Below are positions 11,053-24,609 of a stretch of DNA of 64,000 bases, piece by piece. The stretch comes from Ceratobasidium sp. AG-K (taxonomy: Eukaryota > Basidiomycota > Agaricomycetes > Cantharellales > Ceratobasidiaceae), in contig JAWNGF010000005.1 in the NCBI GenBank assembly GCA_037039685.1, positions 1,736,001 to 1,800,000 of the forward strand, given 5' to 3'. The position numbers were made by a program, and so were the translations under genes. The stretch's first letter is position 1. Every line of letters starts with the position of its first letter. The notes beneath the pieces are model-generated. The model was not told where the DNA came from. It ran no database searches and was given only the letters and a program-made list of their open reading frames with translations.

Positions 11053-13127
11053 CGCCTGCCCGTCACGTTCTGCCCATAAAGAATAAAGAATCTCTGAAAA
11101 TTTGCGGCCGTGCGTAGCATTGGTGAACTATCCCTCTTGGTCTGTAGTATCTGGGTTCGTGGTGGAGTGGTTAAAGTGGCTCGTTGGCTCACGTGACACA
11201 TTACTTCTTTGATGGGTGTGCCAAAGAAGGCTCTGCGCTGTACGCAAACCTGTCGAGCAAAAGCCAGTGTTGCCGCTGCTACGGATGCATTGCAGGATGT
11301 ACCCTATAGGGTGCAACAGAGGAAGGCCAACCCCAGTGATGTGCCTCCCGCTCGGAGTACCACACCAGTGATGCATGACTTGCTTCGGTTTTACTGGTTT
11401 GAAAGTCTTCGTTATAAGAACCTCGCATCGACGGGCAAAAAATTGAGTAAATGTGAGTGCGATTCTGTTGAGGGAACGTGCTTGCCAGCAAGCAGCTTCC
11501 GCTTATGTGTACCATGGCACGCTTATAAGAGTCCCAGCAATAGATATATGCCGGCTCCAATAATATGTGCGGGTTATAGAAAATTTAGATGCACTCCAAA
11601 GTCTACTCTGGTATGTGGGATTAACTCATTACTATAGTGCGTAAAACTCGTAGCTCTCCCATAACAGCTCTCTCATGAGCTCAGGTGTCGCCGTCGCATT
11701 CAATGGTCCCTATTTGTCAAGTGACACTCAGGTACACGTTAACCAGGAGAGTGGGACCGTTGTATGAGATATAAGCTTGTGGAAGATAAACGTGGATATA
11801 ATTGGCGCCATTGCATGGCGGTATGCTGACGATCGGCCTAGAACTTACAGTCAAGTGTTTCCCGCATGACTTGATTGAATTGCTATTAGCGCCAGCTCCT
11901 GTTGAAGCTGTGTGTGCGATCGACGCTTGTCTCTTTATGGCAACTGGGTACAAGTTTGCGTCGTTCCAATATCTTAATATATTCCACAATAAAGCGTAGA
12001 GGTTTGGGTTTGACAGATCTGCCTACGCAAAAGACACGGAAGGGCGTTTAGAGGAACAAGCAGGTGTCCCAAAGCCTCGGTGAGGGATAGAAATATGCGC
12101 CTTGAGTGCTTCAGGAAACCGTTCGGTCGCTAAAGTCATGCATTGTTTTAAAATTAAACGCATATAGTCATGGGTAGAGCGGCGACTGCTGTTCCAGTAC
12201 CTCACATTTCATCGAGGCACGTTGGTGGGGGCCCTAAAATTCTGTATAGAAGTGCTAAGGGCCATGCAGCAGGTACCCAGGTTCCAATCCCCCTCCCTCC
12301 TATTAATCGAATTTAATGGATGCACCAATGCTGACTCATCAATCCTATGCGCTAGCCCATTTGCCTGGGGTTACCGTATGTAAGTGTTACTGTGCTCGTT
12401 ATACGTTGTGTGTACGCTGTGCTAAGCGTGTTTCTTTCGAAAAGGCAGCAATTCGAATGACATAAGCACGAACCCAGCTACGGTGCAGAAGCAGCCTCCT
12501 GCAACAGTGTCAATGGGCACAAGTGGTAGGTCGCTCCGAGGAACCCAATGGACGCTACGCTTAGCTAGATCATCGGTGCTAGTGCACGCCGTCTCGCCAC
12601 CACCTTCTACTGAGCATTCTGCCGACCGCATTAGGGGCGGATGCGCGGCCATAGGGCAAATACTCAATTTACTCTGTTGCCTTGTCCTGTGTTGCGGCGA
12701 GGAAGGGGCGTGATTTGAAACTGGCCAGTTGGTTCATAATGTAGTATTATAAGCGTTACTCGTGACGAATATAGTGTCAGCACATCGGATGGGATTAGTT
12801 CCGATGTTATCTATACACCTTTGTGTAGGTGGATTCGGGGGGGGGGGGGGGAGCGAGCGAGTCATAAGAGAAAGTTGGTGAATCGAAACCTCGGCCACAT
12901 AATGCACGCCCCTGGTCATGCGATGAACCCCTGGCTGGCACCAAGGCAATGGATTTGGTTACCCTGGCCTTTCTTACGTCTCGGTCAGAAATGTGTTACG
13001 GTAGCGTCCAGTGTAATTTAAATTTACTGTAAAGCTGGTCATTGAGTGAAGCTCCACGTGACCGCATTGATGACTAATGGCGACCAAACTTGTCGTCACT
13101 CGGCACGCGCACCGGACGACCACGAGG
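11053..13127. other. Long gap without a recognisable gene; contains a G15 tract
   Basis: About 2 kb with only scattered short open stretches on both strands, none with a motif or convincing splice links. A run of 15 G occurs at 12837-12851, followed by GAGCGAGCGAG. A T-arm-like motif near 12279 was considered and rejected as a tRNA. The right end should hold the promoter of the channel gene that starts at 13128. Confidence 0.5.
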
Positions 13128-16100
13128 ATGGAAACAGCATGGCTAACGGCCGTCCTGGATGAGGTTGCGTCCAACGGCACAGGCGAAATCAATATTCCGG
13201 GGACTCCTCCTTCCCGTGGGTTGGTGTTCTCCCACATTAAAACCCTAACTGATTAGTATATTTAGAGAAATTCGAGGGACAATGGTTTACGACTCAACTG
13301 ACGCTCTCTCTTGCAATCGGACTTGGGTCGTTCTTCGTTTTCTCGATTTGTCGCAATAGATGGCCTGTTCTGTTTGCGCCTAGGACTAAACTCAAAGGTA
13401 TGTTGCTCCTTGGACGAGCCAACAGGGATTGATATCCCCCGAAAGGATTCTCCCCTCATGAGGCACACGCACATCAATCTTTCGCGGCGTGGATTATACC
13501 AATGTGGAGAACATCAGAGTTTACTGTCCTGCAAACTGTGGGCTTGGACGCCGCAGTGGTGAGTCTTTCTACCCGCTGGTAACCGGGTGCCTATTGACTC
13601 TCCACAGCTCCTTAGTTTCTTCAAGATGTCATTCTATCTATTTTCTACCTGCTCCCTTTTTGCGATCGGCATCATAATGCCTATGAATTATTATGTGCGT
13701 TCAATAACACAGCCTCGTACACTAGCCACTCATCTTCGTCATAGCTTAATGGCAAGCCAACTGGCGACCCAGACGACGACGGCGACTGGCCTTCTCCTTC
13801 TTTGTTTCAAATCTTGACTTTGCCCCCCAGTAATTCGATACCACTAGTTGCCTACGCTCCCAAGAAGTCCGAGGATCGATCTTGGCTCGACCTAATTTCT
13901 GACGCCTCCTCTCATCTGACCGTCCATCTATTGCTTACCTATCTATTCACCGGACTGACTCTCCGCTTCTGTGCCCGTAACTACTCTCGGTTTGTTCGAG
14001 CACGACAACTCTACTCTCTCGAGCTCGTTCACAGCATTCCAGCTCGGACTGTAATGTTTACTCGCCTCCCCCACCATCTCCGTGGCGAACGGACCCTAGC
14101 CAACTATTTCGAAAATATGAACCTGCGGGTCGAAAGCGTAAGCTTGTGCAGGGCTGTTGACTCTCTTGACATGTTGCTGGCCAAACGTACCGCCGCACTG
14201 CTAAAGCTGGAAAACGCATGGACCGACTACGTTGGTAACCCGTCGACCGTAGAATCTTACGACCCATCATTGAACATTCGCGGGGATGCCGTCTCGTCAA
14301 GAGTTGCCAATGAGGACGGAGGCGAGAGTGGCGGGCTGCCAAGATTGGTTGTGCCACATCGGCCGAGACCGACGCTACGTCCGACGTGGTTTGGAAACAA
14401 AGTTGATGCGCTTGAATGGCTGGAAGCCAAATTCAGGGAGGCCGACGAGGCGGTGAGGCGCAAGCGACGGCTGGGCAAGTTTGAAGCCAGCGATGTGGCT
14501 TTTGTTACTTTTGAGGAAATGTCGAGTGCAGTAAGCTTCCAACTCGGTTTTAGCCCCCACCCCGATGAACAATTGCCAACTAACGAATTTCCATCCCAAA
14601 GCAAATCGCTACTCAAGTCGAACACAATCTTCCTTCAACGCACATCAAGAGCTTTCCCGCGCCTGAGCCCCGAGACATATATTGGCCAAACGTACCCCTT
14701 TCTCCCAAATGTACGTGTCTATTATAAACCTTTTTCAGGAGTTATGCACCTCTATTTGAATGCCTTGTTGGCATATCGAACACCCAACCCACCTTTTGAT
14801 CTAATCGTTCCTTTCTCCCACCCATTTCTAACTTGATTCGTCATCGTAGGGACGCTTTTCCGGGAAACAATCGTACTTGGTTTTATGGCGGTGCTACTCG
14901 GTTTCTGGTCCGTGCCTGTCGCGAGCTTGGCTAGCCTGTTGAGTTATAAGGAGATAAAAAAGGTCATGCCATGGTTGGCTCGGTAAGTCACGGTCGTACA
15001 TTATGAGATCACCACGGCCCCGATGCTCGGTCTCTACTGTCCTGTCTGTAACTGACAAACGCGGCCTACTAGATTGATTGACAAAGATCCGCGCATCCAA
15101 GCATTGGTTCAAAACTCCTTACCGAGTTTCACGGTGACTGCGTTGAACTCGTTGCTACCTTTCCTACTGGAAGGTGAATTTCTATTTCATGACATACATT
15201 GGCGAATAGCCTTCAGCCTCCCCCTGTCTAAAGTTGTGTTACTGATTTCGGATTTTCCGCAGCGCTTTCATACTTGCAAGGAAGTAAGGCTAGGAGTTGG
15301 GTTGAGTATGCTTTGTTGAAGAAGTATGTAGTTTGGCTCAACCCTGGGTTCAACTAATTTATGATTGCGTATTCGTACAGGTACTTCCTCTTCCTCCTTA
15401 TCAACGTCGTTTTCATCTTCTTGCTTGCCTCCACCTATTGGGCACTTGTGCGAGATCTTGCTGGCGCACCTATCAAGGTACCCGAGAAGCTTGCACAGGC
15501 TTTACAAAAAGGTCAAGCCAGACACTTCTTCCTGAGCTATGTGATGCTCCAAGGTACGCGTTAGGAAATTTGCGCTGGAACTGATAATAAACTAACCACC
15601 ACATGGAAGGGTTGGGTATCATGCCACTACAGCTGCTGAACATTGGAATTATTGTACCACGACTGATATACCAGATGTTTACCAAGACGCCCCGAGGTAT
15701 GTATGCGAGCTAGCTAGCTGGATTGAGTCAGCTGATAACACGGTCGCCAGACTATGCTGAATTGAACGCACCTCCTATGATTAATTACGGCGTTGTATAT
15801 CCACTCGCGATTCTTGTGTTTGTGATCACCATCATTTATAGCATCATCCAACCATTGATTTTGCTATTCGGAGCACTATACTTTGGAATGGCGTACCTCG
15901 TTTATAAGTATAAGCTCATGTTTGGTAAGTGCTCACCTAGCCTCCGGTAGCACTTACTTAACAGTACACTCAGTTTTCTACAAACCTGCCGAATCGCGAG
16001 GTGAAGCCTGGCCGATCACCTTCCGCCGTCTGATGTGGGGCCTTACGCTGTTCCAAACGTTCATGACTGGAATTTTTACGCTTAAGCAGTCGTTTGTCCT

Positions 16101-17137
16101 CGCGCTGCTCATGGCTCCACTGATTGTGGGGACCCTATGGTGGGCTTGGTGGATCAACAAAGAGTATGTGCCGCTAAGCACATTCGTGAGCTTGAGCGCG
16201 GTATGCGAAGTTCAGAAGGGGACCGAGGAGGAGGTTTCAAGGATGAGAAGAGGTGAGGCAGTGAGCGCCTCCCAAAGGTAAGCCCAATTATCGAACTATA
16301 TCGCGATGCTAATTGAGCGTGCAGCCATTTGAACAAGCGGCGATATGCGCAAAATGACGAGACGCTGTATGTCGCACCGGAGGATCAACGAACAGATTAT
16401 GCAAGTGTGACATTTTATCAGCCTGATCCTAAGTACTAAATTGCCTCACAGTCCCAGCAGCCTATGGCCAATTGGTATTGGGGAGTGCTCAAGTATGTCC
16501 TATTACATGCCAGTGTCACTTTACCTGGCCTAACATTATTTATAGCACTGGGAGACGAAGATACGGTCACCCAGCACTCACTGGGGTCTTGCCGACGCCG
16601 TGGCTCCCGCTCAGGAAGGGGCAAACACTGGCCAACTATATTGAAGCCCAGGGATCGGAGGATGGACCTGGGGACAATGACGCAGTTGTGCTGACTCTTC
16701 GGAAGCGCCGTACTAGTCGTCCTCGACGCGATGTGCGCCAAGCCTCGCGTACGCATACACCAGGAGCTACATCCTCTGGTCTAAATGGTCACGGGAGTCC
16801 ATCCGAAGCTGGGGGGAACCCTTGGCGAGAAGATAGTACTGCGACTGGGTCGACTACAACCGGCTCTCAAAATTTGCATCATCGGTTGAGCTTCGACCAC
16901 GCAACAGGTATTATTATGTTGCCCGAGGACTCTGACTGGATGGGCGAGGACGAATCAAGTTCAGATGAAGGACCTGGGCCACTTCCTAGTGAGAGTTTGG
17001 CCGTGGAAGGGGAAGGGGAATCACTACCTGTTCCAACACCGCGCTCTCCAGCGACGAGCCAGAACCGCCACTCCACGTATTTCCACCACCCGGAACGGCG
17101 CCGATCGAGGATGCCGGGTGGCTTCCCGAAATCGTAG
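13128..17137 (+). CDS. CSC1/OSCA-type calcium-permeable channel (DUF221, 7TM RSN1-like)
   Basis: Family members are hyperosmolality- or stretch-gated cation channels with about 11 helices. My model has 16 exons that all join in phase: 13128-13215, 13266-13397, 13446-13558, 13608-13694, 13745-14530, 14602-14710, 14850-14982, 15073-15173, 15263-15323, 15381-15553, 15610-15696, 15751-15924, 15974-16277, 16325-16400, 16452-16492, 16546-17137. That is 3057 nt, 1018 residues. Landmarks in order: FTTQLTLSLAIGLGSFFVFS, RNRWPVLFAPRTKLKGFSP (late-exocytosis-type N-terminus), IPARTVMFTRLPHHL in the cytosolic domain, FPAPEPRDIYWPNVPLSP, FMAVLLGFWSVPVASLASLL, KEIKKVMPWLARLIDKDPRI, the helices of exons 8-13, and GRRRYGHPALTGVLPTPWLP near the C-terminus. 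The Ser/acidic tail is probably cytosolic. Intron 14 (16401-16451) uses a GC donor. No disruption seen. Confidence 0.92.
16401..16451 (+). other. GC-AG intron in the channel gene
   Basis: The exon ends with codons for TDY, followed by GCAAGTGTGAC; a perfect TACTAAA branch point and a CACAG acceptor complete a 51-bp intron. Splicing at any nearby GT donor shifts the frame away from the downstream family sequence (QQPMANWYWGVLNTGRRRYG), so the GC donor is the only reading that keeps phase. Confidence 0.75.
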
Positions 17138-18593
17138 GGGTGGGCTGCAAGAATTGGTCTACCCGGATTGAAAGTAATGGCTTTGTAGGGATTAATGATT
17201 GCTACAGTGTAACATGACAGAATATACTGTAGTGCCGCGCATGCCTTACCCTCAATCACCAGTTATGTCTTTAGCACGAGCAAATCTGCGCTCGTCGAGT
17301 CTAAGCGAAGGGATATGTCCACCTGGCTGCAGATGTGGCGCTACTACATTGCGCTCAGAGCGCGCATAGGGCGACTTCCGATCAAACACGCGTTTTGCGA
17401 TATATGTGCGGAGATTATGGTATCGTTCAGGAGAATGTATCGACTCGGTAAAGCCGAGTGCATATTCCCATACAGTCGAACCCCTCAACATAGAACTGAT
17501 GGTGAAATTTCGAATTCATGTTTATCGCTGTGGAGGAGTTTCCAAAAACACATGCAAACAACCTTGTGGGCTGCGATCCTCCCTTACCGTCCCATAGGAA
17601 ATACATGTCAAGTAGGGGCTATCCACTTATGAAGGGCGCAAAAAAAACTTATAAGGTCGAGCGGTATACTAACAATGGTCTTACATGGTGGTTGTGGAAA
17701 TGGGCGGCGCGAATCCAGCAAGATCGGGAGCGAAGAACGCCGTGCTTCCGGCGGTTTACCGTTCTGCAGGATATTCAAGTCGAGGGGCTCGACTGTACCT
17801 CCATATGGTCGAGCGCTTTGCTATACATTTTCAAATCGGTCCGATTCTGCTCGCTGCAGAAACCCCTCAGCAATCAAAACGATACCATGCCGAGATTCTA
17901 CTACCGGTCGGCACAAACCACGCCGTTCCCACAATATATACCCTACTTATTATGTACGGCTCTAAACTCGATCACTAACCCGGGAACGCCAATGGTTACT
18001 ACGGTGTTCACGTATTCACGTTTGAGATTGCTTGTAGATTGGACCCCTTGTATCGTGACACCTACGGATGGCATATATGGCTGGTACTGACTCCGTATCA
18101 TGTCTTCACTACTTGGCAATTATTATATAGGCTGCAGCTCCTAAGTTTGGGAAAAGCATCTTCCAAAGTGGGTACGTGTTCGTGCAATATTGCAGATTTA
18201 TTGTCCGACCGAGAGCGCGAACCCATAAAAGGTCCAGCCCTGTGTTTTACCTCATGATTATGTCTCACACCCCTTTCGGAAAGAAACGCCCATTTTGTAC
18301 TTTTTTGGGTTTGGGAATATACCACCCAAACTTTGGGCACTTGCCAACTTCGATCAAGAATGACGTACAGCTAGAAAGCCTTACAAATCTACGGGTCGGG
18401 TATTGGGCTCTGATGTTCTCATGATTGGTTTTGGTCTCCTATATTCCTCCGATCTCCCCCTCCTCAGAAACTAGATCATATTGACTTAATAAGCTTCGTA
18501 CGATTACCACGAGTCCAGCGCCTCGTTTTGAACACTGTCTACTTCACCATTTCTCCCTGCCTCGTCGGGTGGCTTCCCAACACTTCTCGCGCC
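17138..18593. other. Intergenic, no confident gene
   Basis: Several open stretches overlap in different frames (17315-17632, 17518-18090, 17675-17978), but none has a motif, and none can be joined to the Zn2Cys6 gene that starts at 18594. Nothing repeat-like stands out. The last few hundred bases should contain that gene's promoter and leader. Confidence 0.5.
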
Positions 18594-20971
18594 ATGAGGC
18601 ACGGGGGAACAACAGTTAATCACCCGAACATAACCCTTCCAAAGTATAGCGCATGCCTTGAATGCAAAAAGAGCAAAGTTGTGAGCAATCCTATGTCATC
18701 TGTGTGGTACGGTGGTTCCTCAACTGTCACTCTTTTGGCAGAAATGCGATGCGGCTCGCCCCAAGTGCTGTAGATGCCAGGTTTCTAATAAAGAATGCGA
18801 GTACGTAGTCTTCAACTGCAAAAGTAAAACCAGAGCGCTTCAGGTAAGTGATAAATTCCCGCTCTCTCTCGCGTAGAAGTATAGGGCTAACATTTGCTGA
18901 CGAATCAAGCGGAAAATCAAAGAAATGGAGTCCAAGATCCAAGCAATCGAACAACAACCAGGCTCGTCGCCCGCCTCTGTTCGGTCTGTTGACCAAGGTT
19001 CGGGCAAAGTGTCTACGCTAGTATCCAGGCCAGTATTGCCACCCAGGAAAAGTAGTACTAAGCTCCCAAGCTACCTGTTGAGCGGCTTCGATGCGCTGAA
19101 AGCGGAAATGTTCCTTACTACATACACATCACCCATCGACGAGCTGGCTCTGACAATGCATCCGAGCTCCGTTGAGTCACGGCCTCCCCATTCCGTTATT
19201 GATAAGTTGTAAGCATAGTAATAACTATACTCAATAAGGCGGTTTAGCTGACAACAGAAAAGGCTAAGTGCTTTTATACCCCGGACGCTTCAAGCTGGTT
19301 TCGAATTGCATCTGGGTAGAGTGTTACAAGGTCTCCAGCCAGGCTCCACGGAGCCGGTTTCATCTGCCCTGATGTACGCCATGGTTCTCATAGTGGGATA
19401 ACTGTTCCTGTGTGACCTATCTTTTATTTACGTTATTGAGGACCTAGGCTTGCCATTATGCTGAAGAACCGAGCCTCGGTGTATGGGAGAGCATTCTGCT
19501 GGAGCTCACGAAGCGGGAGATTGAGGCAGCTACAGCACAGGCTTACGGCGGTGACACACGGCGGTGCAACCCTTTGCACCATTTGCAGTAAGTGCTATTG
19601 TCGTTGCCACCCTAATTATTGCCCGCTAACCTGAAGTATGATATTCGAGAGCAATGCTGATGCTCGGCCAATACTTCTACTTCTGTGGCCGCATGCTTGA
19701 GGGATACGTTTACACCACGCATACTATTCAGTTTGCTGTGGCACTGGGCATTCACCAGTTGAATAGCCGTATATTCGAATCGTACAACCAACACCAATCG
19801 GAAACCAGGCCCAAACCAGTATTCGGACTGAAGAGATGGAAGCCACGAGATCCTATCGAATTAGGGGAAGCAATTAATTTATGGTGGTGAGTTGAACCCG
19901 CGCGATTATCTGGGTATGACCGATTACTAGTAACTCCTCCAAGGGCATGTGCGTCACGCGACTTGGCAGGATCGACTCTCAATGGGTTGCCGCCAGTGAT
20001 GTCCCCGGATGAAGTCACAACCGTTTGGCCTACTCCGCTTTCAGCCTTTGAAAATGTGAGCGATACATTCTTCGTGAGATATGCCCGTTTGATGATCTCT
20101 TAGGGTCAACTGTCAGATGATAACTATTCGACAGCGTCATTACTGGACCCAACCTTCAGCCACTTGATTGCCGACGCCTCTTACGGAGGTGTATTTTGTA
20201 TACTGTGCAAGGCTTGTATTCTGATGTTTACATCCGGGAAGCTAGACACGGAAAGGATATCCAGTGAGCTGATTGTGACATACTCTATGAGCTATTACTT
20301 AATTGAAGACGTATGGTAGATCCGGAGCTTACGCCCGAGTGGTGGGAAACCTTTTTGAAGTGCGACAGTGCCATCGAGAGATTTATGCAGACGGTGCCTC
20401 CGGTTTATATGGGAAGTAGTTTTGCAGAGGTTGCATTTCTTGCAACTATTCATGGTTAGTTTGTTTTCGCTCGAACCTGTGAGCTATTTTCGCCCCGCTG
20501 AACTGCCCAATAGCCACCCTTGATTGTTGCATAATTCAGTTGCACAGTACCTGGGCAGAGTGCAAGTTCGCGCCGAGTTCTCTACGGGCTCCGAACAGCC
20601 TTCAGTCTGAAACGACAGTAGGAGGAAGGAGTTACGATCGCTGTGTCGAGGCGTGTCGGAATATGGCATTGGCAACGGTGCAGATAGGACACATCGATAT
20701 GAGCTATATGCACATGTTCATTGGGGCTGCGTGGATAGTCGGTGCCGAATTTTTGGCTAGAAATATTCCTATTCTCAAGGACCAAGGACTTGACGATCGA
20801 GCACACGAGATGCAGCAACAAATGATGATCATGGAGGAGGCTATGGAAAGGCTTCTTATTGTATATCCAGTCCTAGGTAAGCAAGTCCGTAATTCCAGAG
20901 ACACCATGGAAAGCTTAGAATTGTACGTAGGCTTGCAAGCTGAGAAGCTTCGGTCGCTAAGAGTTTGGTAG
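18594..20971 (+). CDS. Zn2Cys6 transcription factor with fungal-specific regulatory domain
   Basis: Nuclear regulator. Ten exons join in phase: 18594-18680, 18742-18843, 18910-19208, 19263-19392, 19448-19587, 19650-19886, 19944-20055, 20104-20263, 20320-20454, 20514-20971 (1860 nt, 619 residues). The zinc cluster begins ACLECKKSKV and continues across intron 1 as KCDAARPKCCRCQVSNKECE, giving Cys-X2-Cys-X6-Cys-X6-Cys-X2-Cys-X6-Cys. A basic linker and short coiled coil (RKIKEMESKIQAIEQQ) follow. The middle region (RTLQAGFELHLGRVLQGLQP; GQYFYFCGRMLEGYVYTTHT; GLPPVMSPDEVTTVWPTPLS) matches the fungal-specific TF domain, and the C-terminal exon is helical. Target genes are unknown. It is not next to an obvious biosynthetic cluster; the channel upstream lies in the same direction but 1.4 kb away. 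No disruption seen. Confidence 0.9.
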
Positions 20972-23395
20972 TGCGAGTATGTTTGTCATTGGAAGCCTTC
21001 TATCTTAGGTATAATTAATGTGAGGAGAGGTGGACTGGAATCAGTTGGCAGGTTTACAAGCTCGGTTCCCCAATAAATTATTGACTAGAAACGGAGAGCT
21101 TCATCTCTGCTCGCCCCTTCCTGCTTGTGGGTGTTGATTATAGTTCAAGGCGAACATCCGTTTGATTTATCAGGGGATAAAGCAGATATATCGAAGCTTC
21201 AATCAAGCCAACCTATAATTTATGGCTCATAGGTAAATGGCTCTCCTTCGATGTGCAGACAGGACCTGGCATAGGATTGCGCTGCTAAGGCTCAGCCGTA
21301 GCTCAGATGGATCAATGGGGCTAGGTAACCCCAGAGTTCTACACCTTCTCGAAGCTGGACAGAAACGCTGGTGGGAATATAGTAAAGTAAGGTCCACCGA
21401 CAATAACCCCTGTTGTGGACCTCTTCGACTGAAACTGAAAGACGGGGCTCGGGTTCCAGAGGGTATGGATCAATGTGATTGATTGCTGCAGTGTGGTACA
21501 GAAGCTGGGCCCTCGGCGCTTCTGGAATAGCTGTCTGCGCCCATATGCCCACTTCCATGCTGAGATGGCATCGGCAAAATACAAGCGCTTATAAACCAAA
21601 TACAAACACATTCCAACCGATTCCAAGCCCGAAAAGCTCCGCAACCCTCATAATCTTCTTGGGGCGGATTGCAATCGAACATTATCTACCAGCCAACTCA
21701 GAGATCGCTGCAACCTGCTGATAATTATTTTGTAAATAGCAAGCATTGTTCACCCAGCAATCATTACCAGGTGTGGGATTGTTGATGTGCATTGTCACGC
21801 CCACTAAATGATTCTGGCCCCGCTTCAATGTATTTTAAACCAAATGCAATAATTAGTCGATTTTGAATAGCTGGCTCATACTGTATGTCACAATCACTTC
21901 ACAACCGTTGTTGCCTCTCATCCTGTCCTCATGTCAATAGACAACATAGCTCTTGTTCGTCATATACTATATACATGCACAGACACTGTAGTCTGCCCAA
22001 TGGCCTCCGGTGAGCCCAGACCCAATCCTGCCTATCATCAAATATCCCGTCAAACGAGTTGAAGAGTACTGAGCCAATACGCATGAAGTCATCTGGAAGG
22101 TGGCAGAGTCAATTCGGGATAAACATGCAGGCTGGTGCTGGAGTGAATGCGGACACTCTGTTGATTTCTTACGTACCTTGAACATATATGCGTGGTCTTC
22201 AAAGTCTAGGTAAACATATTAGTGTTGTTGCGCTACATCACTGAAGAAAGACGAACCTTAAGCCCAAAACGCTCACTCGGGGGTAGGAGCGACGAGGATC
22301 CGAGTCAGAAACAGCCATATAGTTCACATTAATGCTTACCATGACCACCGTTGACGATGGCAGGAGTTGCAGCCGCATGCACAAGGCAGATAAGTTAGCG
22401 ATGTGGGGGGGAGGGGTTGACTGTTTCTTCTGCGTGATCCCCACACTCTTGCATCTATACCTACAGTCCTACCCTAGATACCTATCGCGCGTCGTTCGAT
22501 TTCTCGCTCCATTGCCATCTAACTCATCACTTGACCCCGAAACCATCTTGTTCTTGAATCCCATGTCTCCAGGGAAGTTACGTTGGCGCTCGATAACCAT
22601 GCATCGGCCTAACTACTACTCAATTTGATGTTGTTCGCTGTCCTCTCACAGTGACAAGATCCAGGGGGACAACATTGAAGCGTATGTAAACGGTGAAAGA
22701 AATATAATCAACAAGTGACTATATACACAAGAGATTGACCATAAATAAAACAAAACAACCAAGCTTGAAGCTGTTAACTCGTAAAAGCTGAAGTGCAGTG
22801 AGGGAGTAATTACTAAGAACAGGTGTCGCAATGAGCGTGCAAACTAAGCCAGCAGTCGCGGGCTTCCTTGAGACAAGCAGACTCTGATCCATAAAGCACT
22901 GGGGCTCAAGAAGGAAACGGATGTCAATCATCCATAATCAACATCTTGAGTGTTGTAAGGTGGTTTTAAAAGCTAGCAAATTTCCGAGTAGCCATGTCAA
23001 AGTCCCTCGTTGATCTCAAGGCTTCCCCAGCCTCTCACTATAGATCTACTGAAACAATCATCCCACCATCGTCCCTAACAAGTGTTTTAATCGATTGAAG
23101 GAAATAGCAACCATAAAACTGTTCAGTAACCGATTACAATCCATTGAAACGACCAAACAATCATGTCGGTGTCTGGTAATTTGTCTAACCCGTCTCCATC
23201 TTCCGGCCATTTTGTCGATGGGGTTCTTGGCGTTTCCCATAATATATTCTACCCCAAGATAAACTATCCGCACCGATGCGTACGGCTACGGGCTCCGAAA
23301 CTGAACTGCTTTCTCCTTCATTGTGTATTTACGTTTTAATCACCCCCTCATTTTGAGATTGCATACAGTCAAAAGGAACGCATTTACACCGTCAA
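20972..23395. other. Gap of about 2.4 kb with no recognisable gene
   Basis: Only unrelated short open stretches are present, for example 21237-21482, 21339-21644 and 22332-22628. Composition drifts to AT-rich between 21700 and 23000. I saw no terminal repeats or protein motif that would identify a transposon. Confidence 0.5.
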
Positions 23396-24609
23396 CTACG
23401 CGATAATGCAGATTCCGTCATCAACCTCGCTTTGAAGTGCATCAATCCGTTGTTGCATTCGTCTCATTTCTTGCTCGGTTGCTTCGCGCTGCCGCCGCCT
23501 TTCCTCATCAAGTTCCTCTTTTAGGGCCTGCTGGCGCTCCAAGGCAGCCTTCTGCTCTGCTCGTGCTTCCTCCGCTTGCTTTTGCCACCGAGCTTGTTCT
23601 TCATCGAACCCCTTTTTCAGCGATTGCAGCTCAGCTTGACGCCTTTTCTCCTCTGCTTCTGACTTTGCCTGGAGTTCAGAAATCTCCTTCCGGGTACGCT
23701 CGTCTCTATCCCTCAGCGCTTCGTCCATCTCGGTCTTGAGGTCCGCCATCTCGACCTTGTATTTCTCGGTAGCCGCAATCAGCTCGCGTTCCACCTCCCG
23801 CCCAGCCCCAGTATCTGAAAGTGACTTTTGTTCTTCAACCAACTCTCGCTGGACCGACATAGTTGTAGGCGACTTTTCCAGCAATTGACGAATAATATTG
23901 TGTGCGGACTCGGTGTTCTTGTGTGTACGACGAATCATGGTAGCACCCTCGGCTAAAGCTGGCTGGAAAAAATCGGCATGGTTCCCGAGCTCCGCCTCGC
24001 GTTGGACCTGCTCGGGAGCCGGAGGGTCGGACCACATATTGGTAACGATAAGGACATTTGAGAGCGAGTCCTTTCCGCAGAGCTTTCGGAACACGTTGAA
24101 CGTGCGACGAGAAATCCCGCCCACTCGAATATCTGTGATTCGATGAATGTAGAGGATACCGGTAAGTTTATATCCCGCTTGGTATCTACGAAGGTCGTTT
24201 GTGCTCGGTGAGCGCTCTTTATGGAGGGTAGAACTACTCGGAACTCACGATGCAGTCAGAAATCCTGCAATCCGTTTCAAAATTTCAGTGTCCGAAAGAT
24301 GGGTGTCATCGAATCCTGGAGTGTCGAACAAAACGACATTCCGGCCATCAACTGAGAATGTGGGGCTTTGCGATACGTCCTGCATGCATGCATGGGAATT
24401 GTGCCCGACCTGCAGGTCGCCACCGCTAGCATCATTGACGAACTGTGATCCCTTCCAGTGAGACTAATAGTGACTTGACAGCAACGAGACTACTAACAGT
24501 GGTTTTCCCAGTGCCCGTAGCACCGAAGATGCTACCGAGGTTGCATGAGCGCCATTGATCGGAGGATTATTCAGCTAACTCACACGATGAGTGCAGCATC
24601 CGTTGCCAT
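23396..24609 (-). CDS. P-loop GTPase with C-terminal coiled coil and CaaX box (copy 1)
   Basis: Small-GTPase-like G domain of the kind abundant in Agaricomycetes (AIG1/GIMAP-like by architecture; no defined function). First exon from ATG 24609: MATDAALIV, joined in phase to IFGATGTGKTT (G1/P-loop). FVNDASGGDL follows, then VVLFDTPGFDDTHLSDTEIL (G3, DTPG). The last exon (to 23396) begins with the GGISRRTFNVFRKLCG block and contains VLIVTNMWSDPP in place of a standard NKxD/TKxD G4. About 130 residues of Glu/Lys/Arg-rich heptad-like coiled coil follow, and the protein ends DDGICIIA, so the last four residues are a CaaX box (CIIA). Prenylation and membrane attachment are inferred. A relative lies at 40758-42000 on the other strand. 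No disruption seen. Confidence 0.85.

Noticed and set aside
12271..12300. GGTTCCAATCCCC resembling a tRNA T-arm/B-box
   Set aside because: No acceptor stem pairs about 70 bases upstream and no anticodon arm can be drawn.
17518..18090. A 190-codon plus-strand frame upstream of the Zn2Cys6 gene
   Set aside because: No motif, overlaps two other open frames of similar length, and cannot be spliced to the regulator.
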